Below, piece after piece: positions 7,961 to 15,720 of a stretch of DNA of 23,142 nucleotides. Numbering within the stretch: position 1 is the first letter of the stretch; each line of letters begins with the position of its first letter. Source of the DNA: an uncultured Eubacteriales bacterium. GTDB lineage: Bacteria > Bacillota > Clostridia > Oscillospirales > CAG-272. The stretch spans positions 1 to 23,142 of the forward strand of contig CAKRPQ010000025.1 of the NCBI GenBank assembly GCA_934385225.1, read 5' to 3'. The translations under genes were made by a program, and so were the position numbers. The notes below the pieces were generated by a model, which worked only from the letters and a program-made list of their open reading frames with translations, ran no database searches and had not been told where the DNA came from.

Positions 7961-8893
7961 TCAATCCGCAAAAAGCGGTGTGGAGAGGTATCTGTCGCCC
8001 GTATCGGGGAGAAGAACGACTATCGTCTTTCCTTTATTTTCGGGACGTTTTGCAAGCTCTATCGCCGCCTTTGTCGCAGCGCCCGACGAAATTCCGACGA
8101 GAACGCCCTCTTTCTTTCCTATCATTTTACCCGTTGCGAACGCGTCCTCATTCGAAACGGTGATAATTTCATCGTAAATTTTAGTGTTAAGCACATCGGG
8201 GACGAAGCCTGCGCCTATTCCCTGTATCTTATGCGCACCCGCAACGCCCGTCGAAAGCACAGCCGATGTCGCGGGTTCTACCGCGACGACTTTTACGTCG
8301 TGATTCTTGCTTTTAAGGTATTCGCCGACGCCCGTTACCGTACCGCCCGTGCCGACGCCCGCAACGAATATATCGACTTTTCCGTCCGTATCCTCGTAGA
8401 TTTCGGGTCCCGTCGTCTCAAAATGCGCTTTCGGGTTTGCGGGGTTCACGAACTGTCCCGGGATAAAGCTGTTCGGTATCTCGCGGGCAAGCTCCTCCGC
8501 CTTTGCAATAGCACCCTTCATACCCTTTGCGCCCTCGGAGAGGACAAGCTCCGCGCCGTATGCCTTCATCAGCTGGCGGCGTTCGACCGACATCGTATCG
8601 GGCATTACTATTATAATTCTGTAACCTCTCGCCGCCGCAACAGACGCAAGTCCTATGCCCGTATTGCCCGACGTAGGCTCTATAATGACCGATTCGGGTG
8701 TGAGCTTTCCGCTCTTTTCAGCCTCGTCTATCATCGCCTTCGCAACTCTGTCCTTGACCGATCCCGCAGGATTGAAATATTCGAGTTTCGCAAGGATTTT
8801 CGCTTCAAGGCCAAGCTCTTTTTCTATATGAGTGAGTTCAAGAAGAGGTGTTCTTCCTATAAGCTCGTCTGCCGATCTGTAAATGTGTGCCAT
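7961..8893 (-). CDS. cysK: Cysteine synthase A (O-acetylserine sulfhydrylase)
   Basis: This forms cysteine from O-acetylserine and sulfide, using PLP. At 310 residues it matches CysK. Visible features are the PLP lysine K47 in NPAGSVKDRVA, the substrate loop EPTSGNTGIGLA, the phosphate-binding GVGTGGTVTGVG and the C-terminal SSGAATKAAIELA. I chose the ATG at 8893 (MAHIYRSADELIGRTPLL) because it aligns with the family N-terminus and has AAGGAG 7 bases upstream. An in-frame ATG 12 codons earlier also has a GAGGAGG upstream, at a longer 11-base spacing. It is the first gene of the operon, so its product cysteine is directly the substrate of the next gene, nifS. CysK is also known elsewhere as a partner of the Rrf2 regulator CymR. 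Confidence 0.96.
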   Translation of the reverse strand: MAHIYRSADELIGRTPLLELTHIEKELGLEAKILAKLEYFNPAGSVKDRVAKAMIDEAEKSGKLTPESVIIEPTSGNTGIGLASVAAARGYRIIIVMPDTMSVERRQLMKAYGAELVLSEGAKGMKGAIAKAEELAREIPNSFIPGQFVNPANPKAHFETTGPEIYEDTDGKVDIFVAGVGTGGTVTGVGEYLKSKNHDVKVVAVEPATSAVLSTGVAGAHKIQGIGAGFVPDVLNTKIYDEIITVSNEDAFATGKMIGKKEGVLVGISSGAATKAAIELAKRPENKGKTIVVLLPDTGDRYLSTPLFAD

Positions 8894-8933
8894 GATTTTT
8901 CTCCTTTTATATATGTAAAAATTTATCATCCTA

Positions 8934-8956
8934 ATACCCACCTCCTCGGTAGGCAA
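8934..8956. promoter_or_regulatory. Putative Rrf2-family operator 2 (at and after the start site)
   Basis: A diverged copy of the same arrangement: ATACCCA (8934-8940), 9 bases, TAGGCAA (8950-8956). The half-sites match operator 1 in all but two or three positions, the spacer is the same length, and the centres are 40 bases apart, close to four helical turns. It lies around and just downstream of the expected transcription start. Confidence 0.5.
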
Positions 8957-8960
8957 TTAA

Positions 8961-8989
8961 AGTATAGCACTATTTACCTACTTTGTCAA
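8961..8989 (-). promoter_or_regulatory. Promoter of the cysK-nifS-nifU-mnmA-rrf2 operon
   Basis: On the minus strand, TTGACA (8984-8989), a 17-base spacer and TATACT (8961-8966) form a near-consensus vegetative promoter. Three runs of seven T on the plus strand (A-tracts on the transcribed strand, 9003-9028) lie upstream of the -35 and resemble an UP element. Expected transcription start is near 8954, giving a leader of about 60 bases. Confidence 0.85.
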
Positions 8990-8996
8990 TAGGTAA
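8974..8996. promoter_or_regulatory. Putative Rrf2-family operator 1 (over the -35)
   Basis: A perfect inverted repeat, TTACCTA (8974-8980), 9 bases, TAGGTAA (8990-8996), contains the whole -35 hexamer of the cysK promoter in its centre. Binding there would block RNA polymerase. The operon encodes an Rrf2 regulator, so autoregulation is the simplest reading (inference). Confidence 0.65.
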
Positions 8997-9050
8997 TTCG
9001 CATTTTTTTATTTTTTTAGAATTTTTTTGTTTCATTCACGGAAAAATGAT

Positions 9051-9105
9051 TTTACACCGATTTTACATTACCCTGATTTCGGATTTTACACTGCGGGCGT
9101 ATCAT
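9051..9105 (+). promoter_or_regulatory. Pho box and -10 region of the pst operon
   Basis: TTTACA occurs at 9051-9056, 9062-9067 and 9085-9090. The first two are exactly 11 bases apart, and the third is 23 bases on, with a poor intermediate copy near 9073. An 11-base direct repeat of this type is the known PhoB/PhoP binding pattern. No good -35 hexamer is present. A possible -10, TATCAT (9100-9105), lies 10 bases after the last repeat, as in activator-dependent Pho promoters. Confidence 0.7.
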
Positions 9106-9175
9106 ATAGGCGTAGGGTGTGAGAAACATCCGAAAGAAAAAACATAATCGAAAAGACGAAAGGAAAAAGTCATCT

Positions 9176-9979
9176 ATGAAAAAGGTTTTAAGTGTTATTC
9201 TCGTAGCAATCCTCGCATTAACCGCTCTCGTATCCTGCGGCAAAAAAGAAGGTGCCGTCTCGACGGACGGTTCGACCTCGATGCAGAAGGTAATCAGCGC
9301 GCTCGGCGAACAGTTTGAAAAAGACAATTCGGTTGCAAAGTTCACCTACAATCCGACAGGTTCGGGTTCGGGCATTGCGGCAGTCTCCGAGGGAAGATGC
9401 GACATCGGTCTTTCGAGCCGCGCTCTTAAAGACGACGAAAAAGCGGGCGGTCTTCACGAAACGATTCTCGCGCTTGACGGTATCGCAATAATAGTAAATC
9501 CCGCAAACACCGTTTCGGACATCTCAGTCGATACTCTCGCAAAAATCTACACGGGCGAGATCACAAACTGGAAGGACATCGGCGGCAATGACGCAGAGAT
9601 AGTTCTCATCGGTCGTGAGGCGGGAAGCGGTACACGCGACGGCTTTGAGTCGATAACGGGTACAAAGGACAAATGCAAGTACCGTCAGGAGCTTACCTCA
9701 ACGGGCGACGTCATCACAACCGTCGCCGGCAACCCCGATGCAATCGGTTACGCTTCTCTCGCATCTATCAAGGACAGTGTCAAGGCTCTCACGGTCGAAG
9801 GCGTAACGCCCACGGAGGAAACGGTAAAGAACGGAACATACAAGATTCAGCGTCCGTTCGTACTCGTAACAAAGGACGGCACAAAGCTCTCCGATACCGC
9901 TCAGAAGTTCTTTGACTTCGCAACCTCGAAGGACGCATCGGACATAATCTCGGCGGCAGGCGCAGTACCTGTAAACTGA
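9176..9979 (+). CDS. pstS: Phosphate-binding lipoprotein PstS
   Basis: The extracellular substrate-binding protein of the high-affinity phosphate ABC transporter. The N-terminus is a lipoprotein signal: MKKVLSVILVAILALTALVS with the lipid-modified cysteine at C21, then a short charged linker. The mature part has the ligand loops STDGSTSMQK, TGSGSGIAAVSEG and GREAGSGTRDG, which coordinate phosphate. At 267 residues it is a typical compact clostridial PstS. The ATG at 9176 is preferred over an upstream in-frame codon because it starts the signal peptide and follows AAAGGAAAA. It is the first gene after the Pho box. A 78-base gap with a hairpin separates it from pstC. Confidence 0.95.
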   Translation: MKKVLSVILVAILALTALVSCGKKEGAVSTDGSTSMQKVISALGEQFEKDNSVAKFTYNPTGSGSGIAAVSEGRCDIGLSSRALKDDEKAGGLHETILALDGIAIIVNPANTVSDISVDTLAKIYTGEITNWKDIGGNDAEIVLIGREAGSGTRDGFESITGTKDKCKYRQELTSTGDVITTVAGNPDAIGYASLASIKDSVKALTVEGVTPTEETVKNGTYKIQRPFVLVTKDGTKLSDTAQKFFDFATSKDASDIISAAGAVPVN

Positions 9980-9990
9980 ACGAAAAAAAG

Positions 9991-10029
9991 GCAAAGGTCG
10001 GGTGGGAGTAACTTCCCTCTCGCTTTTGC
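9991..10029 (+). other. Intercistronic hairpin between pstS and pstC
   Basis: GCAAAGG (9991-9997) can pair with CGCTTTTGC (10021-10029), and the inner part (GGGTGGGAG with CTTCCCTC) extends the stem with G-U pairs and two mismatches. No T-run follows, so it is not a classical terminator. It may stabilise the upstream pstS message or cause partial read-through, giving more PstS than membrane subunits (inference). Confidence 0.5.
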
Positions 10030-10057
10030 GCTTACAAAACGGAAACGGTGAACTTAA

Positions 10058-10936
10058 ATGAAAAATAAATTTAACAGAAAAAATCTGACGGAAAATTTCG
10101 TTCACGGAATATTCCTTATTCTCGGACTCATAACCGTCGCGAGCGTACTCGTAATAACGGTCTATCTCGTCATTTCGGGAATACCCGCGATAAGGAAGAT
10201 CGGTCTTTTCAAATTCCTGTTCGGAAAGGTCTGGAAGCCGACGGCGTCCACACCCGAATACGGTATTCTGCCGTTCATTCTCACCAGCATTTACGGAACG
10301 GCGGGTGCTATCGTCATAGGCGTTCCGATAGGCTTTATGACCTCGGTATGGCTGGCAAAATTTGCTCCCGCGCGCGTTAAAAGTATCGTCAGCTCGGGTG
10401 TAAGCCTCCTTGCGGGCATACCGTCGGTCGTTTACGGTCTTGTCGGTATGATGATACTAGTTCCGGGAATAAGAAAACTGCTTCACATTCCCGACGGCGC
10501 AAGTCTGCTCGCGGCGATAACAGTACTTGCGGTTATGATACTTCCTTCGATAATAAAAGTTTCCCTCACAGCCCTTGAAGCTGTCCCGAAAGAGTACGAG
10601 GAGGCTTCCCTTGCGCTCGGCGCAAATGAAACGGAGACGTATTTCCGCGTTTCCGTTCCCGCCGCCAAAAGCGGCATCGCGGCGTCGGTCGTTCTCGGCG
10701 TCGGACGCGCGATCGGCGAGGCTATGGCTGTAATGATGGTCTCGGGAAACGTGTCGAATATGCCCTCTCTGCTTGAAAGCGTCCGTTTTCTCACTACGGC
10801 TGTCGCGAGCGAAATGTCCTACTCGTCGGGCATTCACAGGGAAGCACTTTTCTCGATAGCACTTGTTCTTTTCGTATTCATTATGCTTATAAACGCGGTT
10901 CTGAACTTTTTCCTGAAACGCAGCAAAGACAAATAA
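10058..10936 (+). CDS. pstC: Phosphate ABC transporter permease PstC
   Basis: One of two membrane subunits forming the phosphate channel. The 292 residues contain about six hydrophobic segments. The first (around residues 18-40) follows a basic N-terminus, as expected for a cytoplasmic start. The ABC permease coupling motif appears as EASLALGANETETYFRVSVPAAKSGI, where the cytoplasmic loop docks on PstB. GIPSVVYGLVG is a conserved Pst permease segment. The ribosome site is weak (GGTGA about 9 bases ahead), unlike that of pstA. It stands between pstS and pstA in the usual order. Confidence 0.94.
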   Translation: MKNKFNRKNLTENFVHGIFLILGLITVASVLVITVYLVISGIPAIRKIGLFKFLFGKVWKPTASTPEYGILPFILTSIYGTAGAIVIGVPIGFMTSVWLAKFAPARVKSIVSSGVSLLAGIPSVVYGLVGMMILVPGIRKLLHIPDGASLLAAITVLAVMILPSIIKVSLTALEAVPKEYEEASLALGANETETYFRVSVPAAKSGIAASVVLGVGRAIGEAMAVMMVSGNVSNMPSLLESVRFLTTAVASEMSYSSGIHREALFSIALVLFVFIMLINAVLNFFLKRSKDK

Positions 10937-10953
10937 AAAGGAGGTAAAGGAAT

Positions 10954-11817
10954 ATGCAAAGCGAAAAAATATCGCCGAAAAGGCGCGCATATACGGTGAT
11001 GATGAAGTCCCTCATGCTCCTCTCTGTCGCCGTTTCGTGCGGAATAATCCTTTTCCTCATCGTTTACGTCATGGCAAAGGGTCTGCCGAACATAACATGG
11101 GAGCTTCTCTCGACTTCTCCGAGCGTTCTCGATGACAGGATAGGCATTCTACCCGACATTATGAACACGGTCTATATCGTCCTTACGACGATTTTGATCA
11201 TAATCCCTCTCGGCGTCGGTGCTGCGGTATATCTGACCGAATACGCGAAAAACAAAAAGCTCGTTGCCGTTATAGAATACGCCGCGGAAACGCTGTCTGG
11301 CATACCGTCTATAATCTACGGTCTTTGCGGAATGCTTGTTTTCTGCGAATTTTTAGGGCTTCAAACCTGTCTGCTCGCGGGCGCGCTTACGCTCGCGGTA
11401 ATGAACCTCCCGACGGTCATGAGAACTACGCAGGAGAGCCTTAAAACCGTGCCGCAGAGCTACCGCGAGGGAGCTTTCGGTCTCGGTGCGGGCAAATGGC
11501 GAGTCGTGCGCACCGTTGTTCTTCCGGGCTGTACGGACGGTATAATCACGGGCTGTATTCTCTCGGTCGGACGAATACTCGGCGAATCGGCGGCACTTCT
11601 CTTCACGGCGGGATTCGCGCACGCGCTCGGCAGCATTGCGGACGCGCTCGTTTCGCCCGGCGCGACGCTGACCGTTGCTCTCTACGTCTACGTGAAGGAG
11701 GACGGCGAATTCGGCGTCGGCTTTGCAACGGCGGCAATTATAATGGTACTCACGATACTTATCAACCTCGCCGCATCGCTTGTCGGAAAATATTTCAAAA
11801 AGAGGAAAAATCTATGA
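10954..11817 (+). CDS. pstA: Phosphate ABC transporter permease PstA
   Basis: The second membrane subunit of the phosphate transporter, 287 residues. After a short basic N-terminus (MQSEKISPKRRAYTVMMK) come about six hydrophobic segments. The family segment SGIPSIIYGLCG mirrors that in PstC, and the coupling loop reads YREGAFGLGAGKWRVVRTVVLPG. The ribosome site AAGGAGGT is excellent, and the gap to pstC is 17 bases. The last codons overlap the pstB start as ATGA, so translation of the two is coupled. Confidence 0.95.
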   Translation: MQSEKISPKRRAYTVMMKSLMLLSVAVSCGIILFLIVYVMAKGLPNITWELLSTSPSVLDDRIGILPDIMNTVYIVLTTILIIIPLGVGAAVYLTEYAKNKKLVAVIEYAAETLSGIPSIIYGLCGMLVFCEFLGLQTCLLAGALTLAVMNLPTVMRTTQESLKTVPQSYREGAFGLGAGKWRVVRTVVLPGCTDGIITGCILSVGRILGESAALLFTAGFAHALGSIADALVSPGATLTVALYVYVKEDGEFGVGFATAAIIMVLTILINLAASLVGKYFKKRKNL

Positions 11818-12569
11818 GCAGTATAATTACGGTAAAGGATCTCTGCCTTTTCTACGGACAATCGCAGGCTCTTAAAAATATAAACATTGACATCGAAGAA
11901 CACGGAATAACCGCACTCATAGGTCCTTCGGGCTGCGGAAAATCGACGTTTCTTAAAACCCTGAACAGAATGAACGACCTCATTCCGAACGTAAAGATAA
12001 CAGGCTCTGTAAAATACCGCGGAGAGGACATTTACGCGCAAGGGACGGACGTTTGCGAGCTGCGCCGCCACATCGGAATGGTTTTCCAGAAGCCGAATCC
12101 GTTCCCAATGAGCATATACGACAATGTTGCTTACGGTCCGAGAACGCACGGCATAAAAAACAAGGCGAAGCTCGACGACATCGTCGAAAGTTCGCTGCGC
12201 GACGCCGCAATATTCGACGAGGTGAAAGATCGTCTCAAAAAAAGCGCGCTCGGTCTTTCGGGCGGACAACAGCAGAGGCTCTGCATTGCGCGGGCTCTTG
12301 CTGTCAAACCCGACGTCCTTCTTATGGACGAGCCGACGAGCGCACTCGACCCGATTTCAACTTCTAAGATAGAAGACCTTGCAATTGAGCTTAAAAAGAG
12401 TTATACTATTATTATGGTCACGCACAATATGCAACAGGCGGTCAGAATTTCGGATAACACCGCGTTCTTCCTTCTCGGCGACCTCGTCGAATACGGAAGC
12501 ACGGAACAGATGTTCGAAAACCCGCGCGACAAACGCACGGAAGATTACATTACGGGGAGGTTCGGTTAA
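11814..12569 (+). CDS. pstB: Phosphate ABC transporter ATPase PstB
   Basis: The cytoplasmic ATPase that powers phosphate import. The 251-residue protein has Walker A GPSGCGKST at residues 37-45, the ABC signature LSGGQQQR starting at 148, and Walker B VLLMDEPTSALDP with D172-E173. The switch histidine lies in IIMVTHNM. Lengths and motif spacing are those of PstB. I use the ATG at 11814, which overlaps the pstA stop (ATGA) and follows AGAGGAAA. A longer open frame begins inside pstA but has no support. phoU begins one base after its stop codon. Confidence 0.97.
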   Translation: MSSIITVKDLCLFYGQSQALKNINIDIEEHGITALIGPSGCGKSTFLKTLNRMNDLIPNVKITGSVKYRGEDIYAQGTDVCELRRHIGMVFQKPNPFPMSIYDNVAYGPRTHGIKNKAKLDDIVESSLRDAAIFDEVKDRLKKSALGLSGGQQQRLCIARALAVKPDVLLMDEPTSALDPISTSKIEDLAIELKKSYTIIMVTHNMQQAVRISDNTAFFLLGDLVEYGSTEQMFENPRDKRTEDYITGRFG

Positions 12570-12570
12570 A

Positions 12571-13227
12571 ATGAGAAGTCGTTTTGATACACAGCTTGCG
12601 CTTCTTAACCGCGAGCTTATAGAAATGGGAGCACTCTGCGAGGAGGCTATCGCGCTTGTCTCAAAGGCGATAACGGAATCCGACAAGGCTCTCGCGAAAA
12701 AAATCGCACCTATCGACTCGGAGATAGACAGAATGGAAAGAGAAATAGAGTCGATGTGTCTGAAACTCCTCTTACAGCAGCAGCCCGTCGCGGGCGACCT
12801 GCGCCAGATCTCGGCGGCGCTCAAAATGATAACGGACATGGAGCGCATAGGAGATCAGGCGGAGGACATAGCCGAAATAATCATGCTCCCGGGCGAAGGC
12901 AACATTCCGAGCGGAGAAGTCCTCCGTGAAATGGCTAAGGCTACTATCGGAATGGTCACCGAAAGCGTTGACGCTTACGTCAAAAAAGACGTTTCGCTCG
13001 CGGAAAAAGTCATCGGCGACGACGACATCGTTGACGGCTGGTTCGACACGGTGAAAAAGGATCTTATAAAGAAGATTTCCGAAAAGAGCACGGACGGCGA
13101 ATACGCCGTTGACACGCTGATAATCGCAAAATACTTTGAGAGAATAGGCGACCACGCGGTGAACATCGCCGAATGGGTAATATTCTCTGTGACCGGAAAA
13201 CACATAAATTCGGAGGAACAAAAATGA
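12571..13227 (+). CDS. phoU: Phosphate signalling regulator PhoU
   Basis: A cytoplasmic all-helical protein that links the Pst transporter to the PhoR kinase and damps signalling when phosphate is plentiful. The 218-residue protein shows the two symmetric metal-binding repeats of the family: ITDMERIGDQAEDIAEI in the first half and AKYFERIGDHAVNIAEW in the second. The start at 12571 (MRSRFDTQLALLNRELIEMG) matches the family N-terminus and has GGGGAGG about 10 bases upstream. Its stop overlaps the phoB start as ATGA. This position between pstB and phoBR puts transporter, mediator and sensor in one transcript. Confidence 0.95.
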   Translation: MRSRFDTQLALLNRELIEMGALCEEAIALVSKAITESDKALAKKIAPIDSEIDRMEREIESMCLKLLLQQQPVAGDLRQISAALKMITDMERIGDQAEDIAEIIMLPGEGNIPSGEVLREMAKATIGMVTESVDAYVKKDVSLAEKVIGDDDIVDGWFDTVKKDLIKKISEKSTDGEYAVDTLIIAKYFERIGDHAVNIAEWVIFSVTGKHINSEEQK

Positions 13228-13943
13228 TCTGGTGTGTTGAGGACGACCCTGCTATACGCGACATAGAAGTATATGCGCTCTCGTCCGTCGGCTTTGAAGC
13301 AAAGGGCTTCTGCGACGGTGCTTCATTTCTTTCGGCTCTTAAAAGCGAAAAAGTACTGCCCGAACTTATAGTTCTTGACGTTATGCTGCCCGGCACTGAC
13401 GGTATGCAGCTCCTCGGACGCTTAAAAGCCTCGGAAACATACAAAAGCATTCCCGTCGTGATGGCTACGGCAAAAAGCGCCGAATACGACAAAATACAGG
13501 GACTTGACGGCGGTGCCGACTACTACATCACAAAGCCGTTCGGCGTTATGGAATTCATCTCCTGCATAAAAGCGGTTCTTCGCCGCGCGGGAACCGAAAA
13601 AAACGAAAATCTGCTGCGCGTCGGAGGGCTCACGGTCAATACAAACGAACACACCGTGACGGCGGACGGCGAAAGGATCACACTTACATACAAGGAATTC
13701 GAGCTTCTTCGGCTTTTTCTTACTCATATCGGAAAAGCGTTCACGCGCGATAATCTTTTTGCCGAGGTCTGGGGAATGGACTACTGCGGCGAGACGCGCA
13801 CGGTCGATATGCACATAAAAACTTTGCGCGAAAAGCTCGGAAAATACGGCGGGTTCATAAAAACCGTGCGCGGAGTGGGATACAGAATGGAGGCGGAAAC
13901 GAAAAATGGCGGCAAAGAAACAAACGAACTCATCAATGACTAA
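13224..13943 (+). CDS. phoB: Response regulator, PhoB/PhoP (OmpR) family
   Basis: A two-domain transcription factor of 239 residues. The receiver domain (about 1-118) has the acidic pocket VEDDP, phosphoacceptor D52 in LIVLDVMLPGTDG, the conserved Thr/Ala region MATAKS and the lysine in YITKPFG. The C-terminal domain (about 140-230) is an OmpR-type winged helix, ending with RTVDMHIKTLREKLG and IKTVRGVGYRME. The start at 13224 follows CGGAGG by 7 bases and overlaps the phoU stop. Given the neighbours it most likely activates the Pho box at 9051-9090 (inference). The gene overlaps phoR by 38 bases. Confidence 0.93.
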   Translation: MIWCVEDDPAIRDIEVYALSSVGFEAKGFCDGASFLSALKSEKVLPELIVLDVMLPGTDGMQLLGRLKASETYKSIPVVMATAKSAEYDKIQGLDGGADYYITKPFGVMEFISCIKAVLRRAGTEKNENLLRVGGLTVNTNEHTVTADGERITLTYKEFELLRLFLTHIGKAFTRDNLFAEVWGMDYCGETRTVDMHIKTLREKLGKYGGFIKTVRGVGYRMEAETKNGGKETNELIND

Positions 13944-15594
13944 ACGGATTTCCCTGTCCGTTCTTGTCGCGTGCGCCGCGGTACTTGTCGCAAGTCTTAT
14001 CATAATTATGGGCGTTCTGTACGACTACTTCGGCAGGATCGAACACACGCAGCTCGCGGACGAGCTTGAAATTGCCGCCGCTGCGGTCGAAGAAGGCGGA
14101 ACGGACGCGCTTGCAAGGCTCTCTTCCGAGAGATACAGGCTCACTCTTATCGCAAAGAACGGCGACGTTCTCTACGACACGAAAGCGGGCGGTTCGCTCT
14201 CCGAAAACCATGCGGAGAGAAGCGAGGTGAAAGATGCTCTAAAAACGGGCGACGGCGAAAGCACCCGCTACTCGGCGACATTTATGGAGAAAACGGTCTA
14301 CCGCGCAAAAAGGCTCGACGACGGAAGTGTTCTGCGTATTTCGCTCGCGTCGGCAACCGTCGGTCTGCTTGCCGTAGGGCTTATTCAGCCGATCCTTTTC
14401 GTCGCTCTCATTGCGCTCGTTCTCTCGATTTTCCTTGCGAAGCGGCTCTCAAAGAGCATAGTCGCGCCTCTTAACGACCTTGATCTCGAACACCCGCTCG
14501 ATAACGAAACATACCCCGAAATATCGCCTCTTCTCGGCAGGATAAACCGCCAGAACATCAGGATAGCCGAACAGATGGAAAATCTCAAAAGAAAAACCGA
14601 CGAATTCGTTCAGATCACGGAAAATATGCGTGAAGGTCTTGTTCTTCTCGACGACAAGGGAACGGTTCTCAGCATTAACCGCGCGGCAAAGACAATTTTC
14701 GGCGCGGGAGACAGCTCCGTCGGGCTTGATTTTCTCGCGGTCGAACGTTCGCACGAGGTCAGCAGCGCGGTCGAAGAAGCGTTTGCATCGGGACATTCCG
14801 ACGCGCGCATAGAAAGAAACGGACGGGTTTACAGTCTCGACATCGACAGAACCGTGTCGGACGGCAAGGTTCTCGGCACTCTGATACTCGTTTTTGACAT
14901 AACGGACAAGGAAAGTGCCGAGAGAATGCGCCGCGAATTTACGGCGAACGTCTCGCACGAACTGAAAACTCCGCTTCAAGGAATAATCGGAAGTGCCGAT
15001 CTTATTCGCGAGGGACTTGTGAAACCCGAAGATATGCCTCACTTTGTCGGCAGAATACACGACGAAGCGGAAAGGCTCGTGACGCTTATCGAAGACATAA
15101 TCCGTCTTTCACGGCTCGACGAGGGTGGGAATATCGTCTTTGACGAAAAAAGCGTGAACCTCGGAGAGGTCGCGGCGGAGGCTGTGAATTCGCTCGGCAC
15201 GGCGGCAAAGGCGAAAAACATCGCCGTTACGCTTGACGACAAGGGCGCGGCAATGCGCGGTTCGTCACGTCTGCTCTACGAGATAGTGTACAACCTCTGC
15301 GACAACGCGATAAAATACGGAAGAGAGGGCGGGTATGTGCACGTCAGGGTCGAAAGCGGTGACGGAAAGACCGTTCTGACGGTTAAGGACAACGGCATAG
15401 GCATCGCACCCGAACATCAGGCGCGCGTATTCGAAAGATTTTACCGTGTTGACAAGAGCCGCTCACGCGAGTCGGGCGGAACGGGACTCGGCCTTTCGAT
15501 TGTCAAGCACGCCGTAGCCGTTCATCACGGCGAAATAAGCCTTGACAGCAGGCTCGGCGAAGGAACGGAAATAAAAATATCTTTTCCCATTTGA
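13906..15594 (+). CDS. phoR: Sensor histidine kinase, PhoR type
   Basis: A membrane-bound kinase of 562 residues that phosphorylates the PhoB-like regulator. In order: a membrane segment at about 17-39, an extracytoplasmic region of about 110 residues (EEGGTDALARLSSERYRLTL and onward), a second membrane segment at about 150-183, and a PAS domain at about 225-330. Then comes the dimerisation domain with phosphoacceptor H351 in FTANVSHELKTPLQG, and the ATPase domain with N467 (CDNAIKYG), DNGIGIAPEHQARVFERFYR and GGTGLGLSIVKHAV. A second possible start, ATG at 13936, would overlap phoB by only 8 bases but lacks a ribosome site. The first has GGAGG about 13 bases ahead, so the start is uncertain. 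Confidence 0.93.
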   Translation: MAAKKQTNSSMTKRISLSVLVACAAVLVASLIIIMGVLYDYFGRIEHTQLADELEIAAAAVEEGGTDALARLSSERYRLTLIAKNGDVLYDTKAGGSLSENHAERSEVKDALKTGDGESTRYSATFMEKTVYRAKRLDDGSVLRISLASATVGLLAVGLIQPILFVALIALVLSIFLAKRLSKSIVAPLNDLDLEHPLDNETYPEISPLLGRINRQNIRIAEQMENLKRKTDEFVQITENMREGLVLLDDKGTVLSINRAAKTIFGAGDSSVGLDFLAVERSHEVSSAVEEAFASGHSDARIERNGRVYSLDIDRTVSDGKVLGTLILVFDITDKESAERMRREFTANVSHELKTPLQGIIGSADLIREGLVKPEDMPHFVGRIHDEAERLVTLIEDIIRLSRLDEGGNIVFDEKSVNLGEVAAEAVNSLGTAAKAKNIAVTLDDKGAAMRGSSRLLYEIVYNLCDNAIKYGREGGYVHVRVESGDGKTVLTVKDNGIGIAPEHQARVFERFYRVDKSRSRESGGTGLGLSIVKHAVAVHHGEISLDSRLGEGTEIKISFPI

Positions 15595-15601
15595 TTTTTG
15601 G

Positions 15602-15629
15602 GCGGCGGACTTCGGTTCGCCGCTTTTTT
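15602..15629 (+). terminator. Terminator of the pst-pho operon
   Basis: A 9-bp stem GCGGCGGAC / GTTCGCCGC (one G-U) is capped by a UUCG tetraloop closed by C-G and followed by six T. It lies directly after the phoR stop codon. Confidence 0.95.
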
Positions 15630-15670
15630 ACAGGTCTTTATTTTTGACAGCAAAATCTTTATTTTCGTCA

Positions 15671-15699
15671 TTGAAAACTTTCCGCCCGTATGGTAGAAT
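15671..15699 (+). promoter_or_regulatory. Promoter of the 825-residue orphan gene
   Basis: TTGAAA (15671-15676), a 17-base spacer and TAGAAT (15694-15699) precede the ribosome site AAAGGAGA at 15706-15713. With a terminator on each side the gene is a single-gene transcription unit. Confidence 0.75.
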
Positions 15700-15720
15700 T
15701 TACGCAAAGGAGATTTTGAT

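Noticed and set aside
8231..8992. 253-codon + strand frame opposite cysK
   Set aside because: Antisense to a fully conserved gene, very rich in Arg and Cys, and runs across the cysK promoter.
15644..15672. TTGACA at 15644 as a promoter for the 825-residue gene
   Set aside because: No acceptable -10 hexamer lies 16-18 bases downstream; the TTGAAA/TAGAAT pair fits far better.
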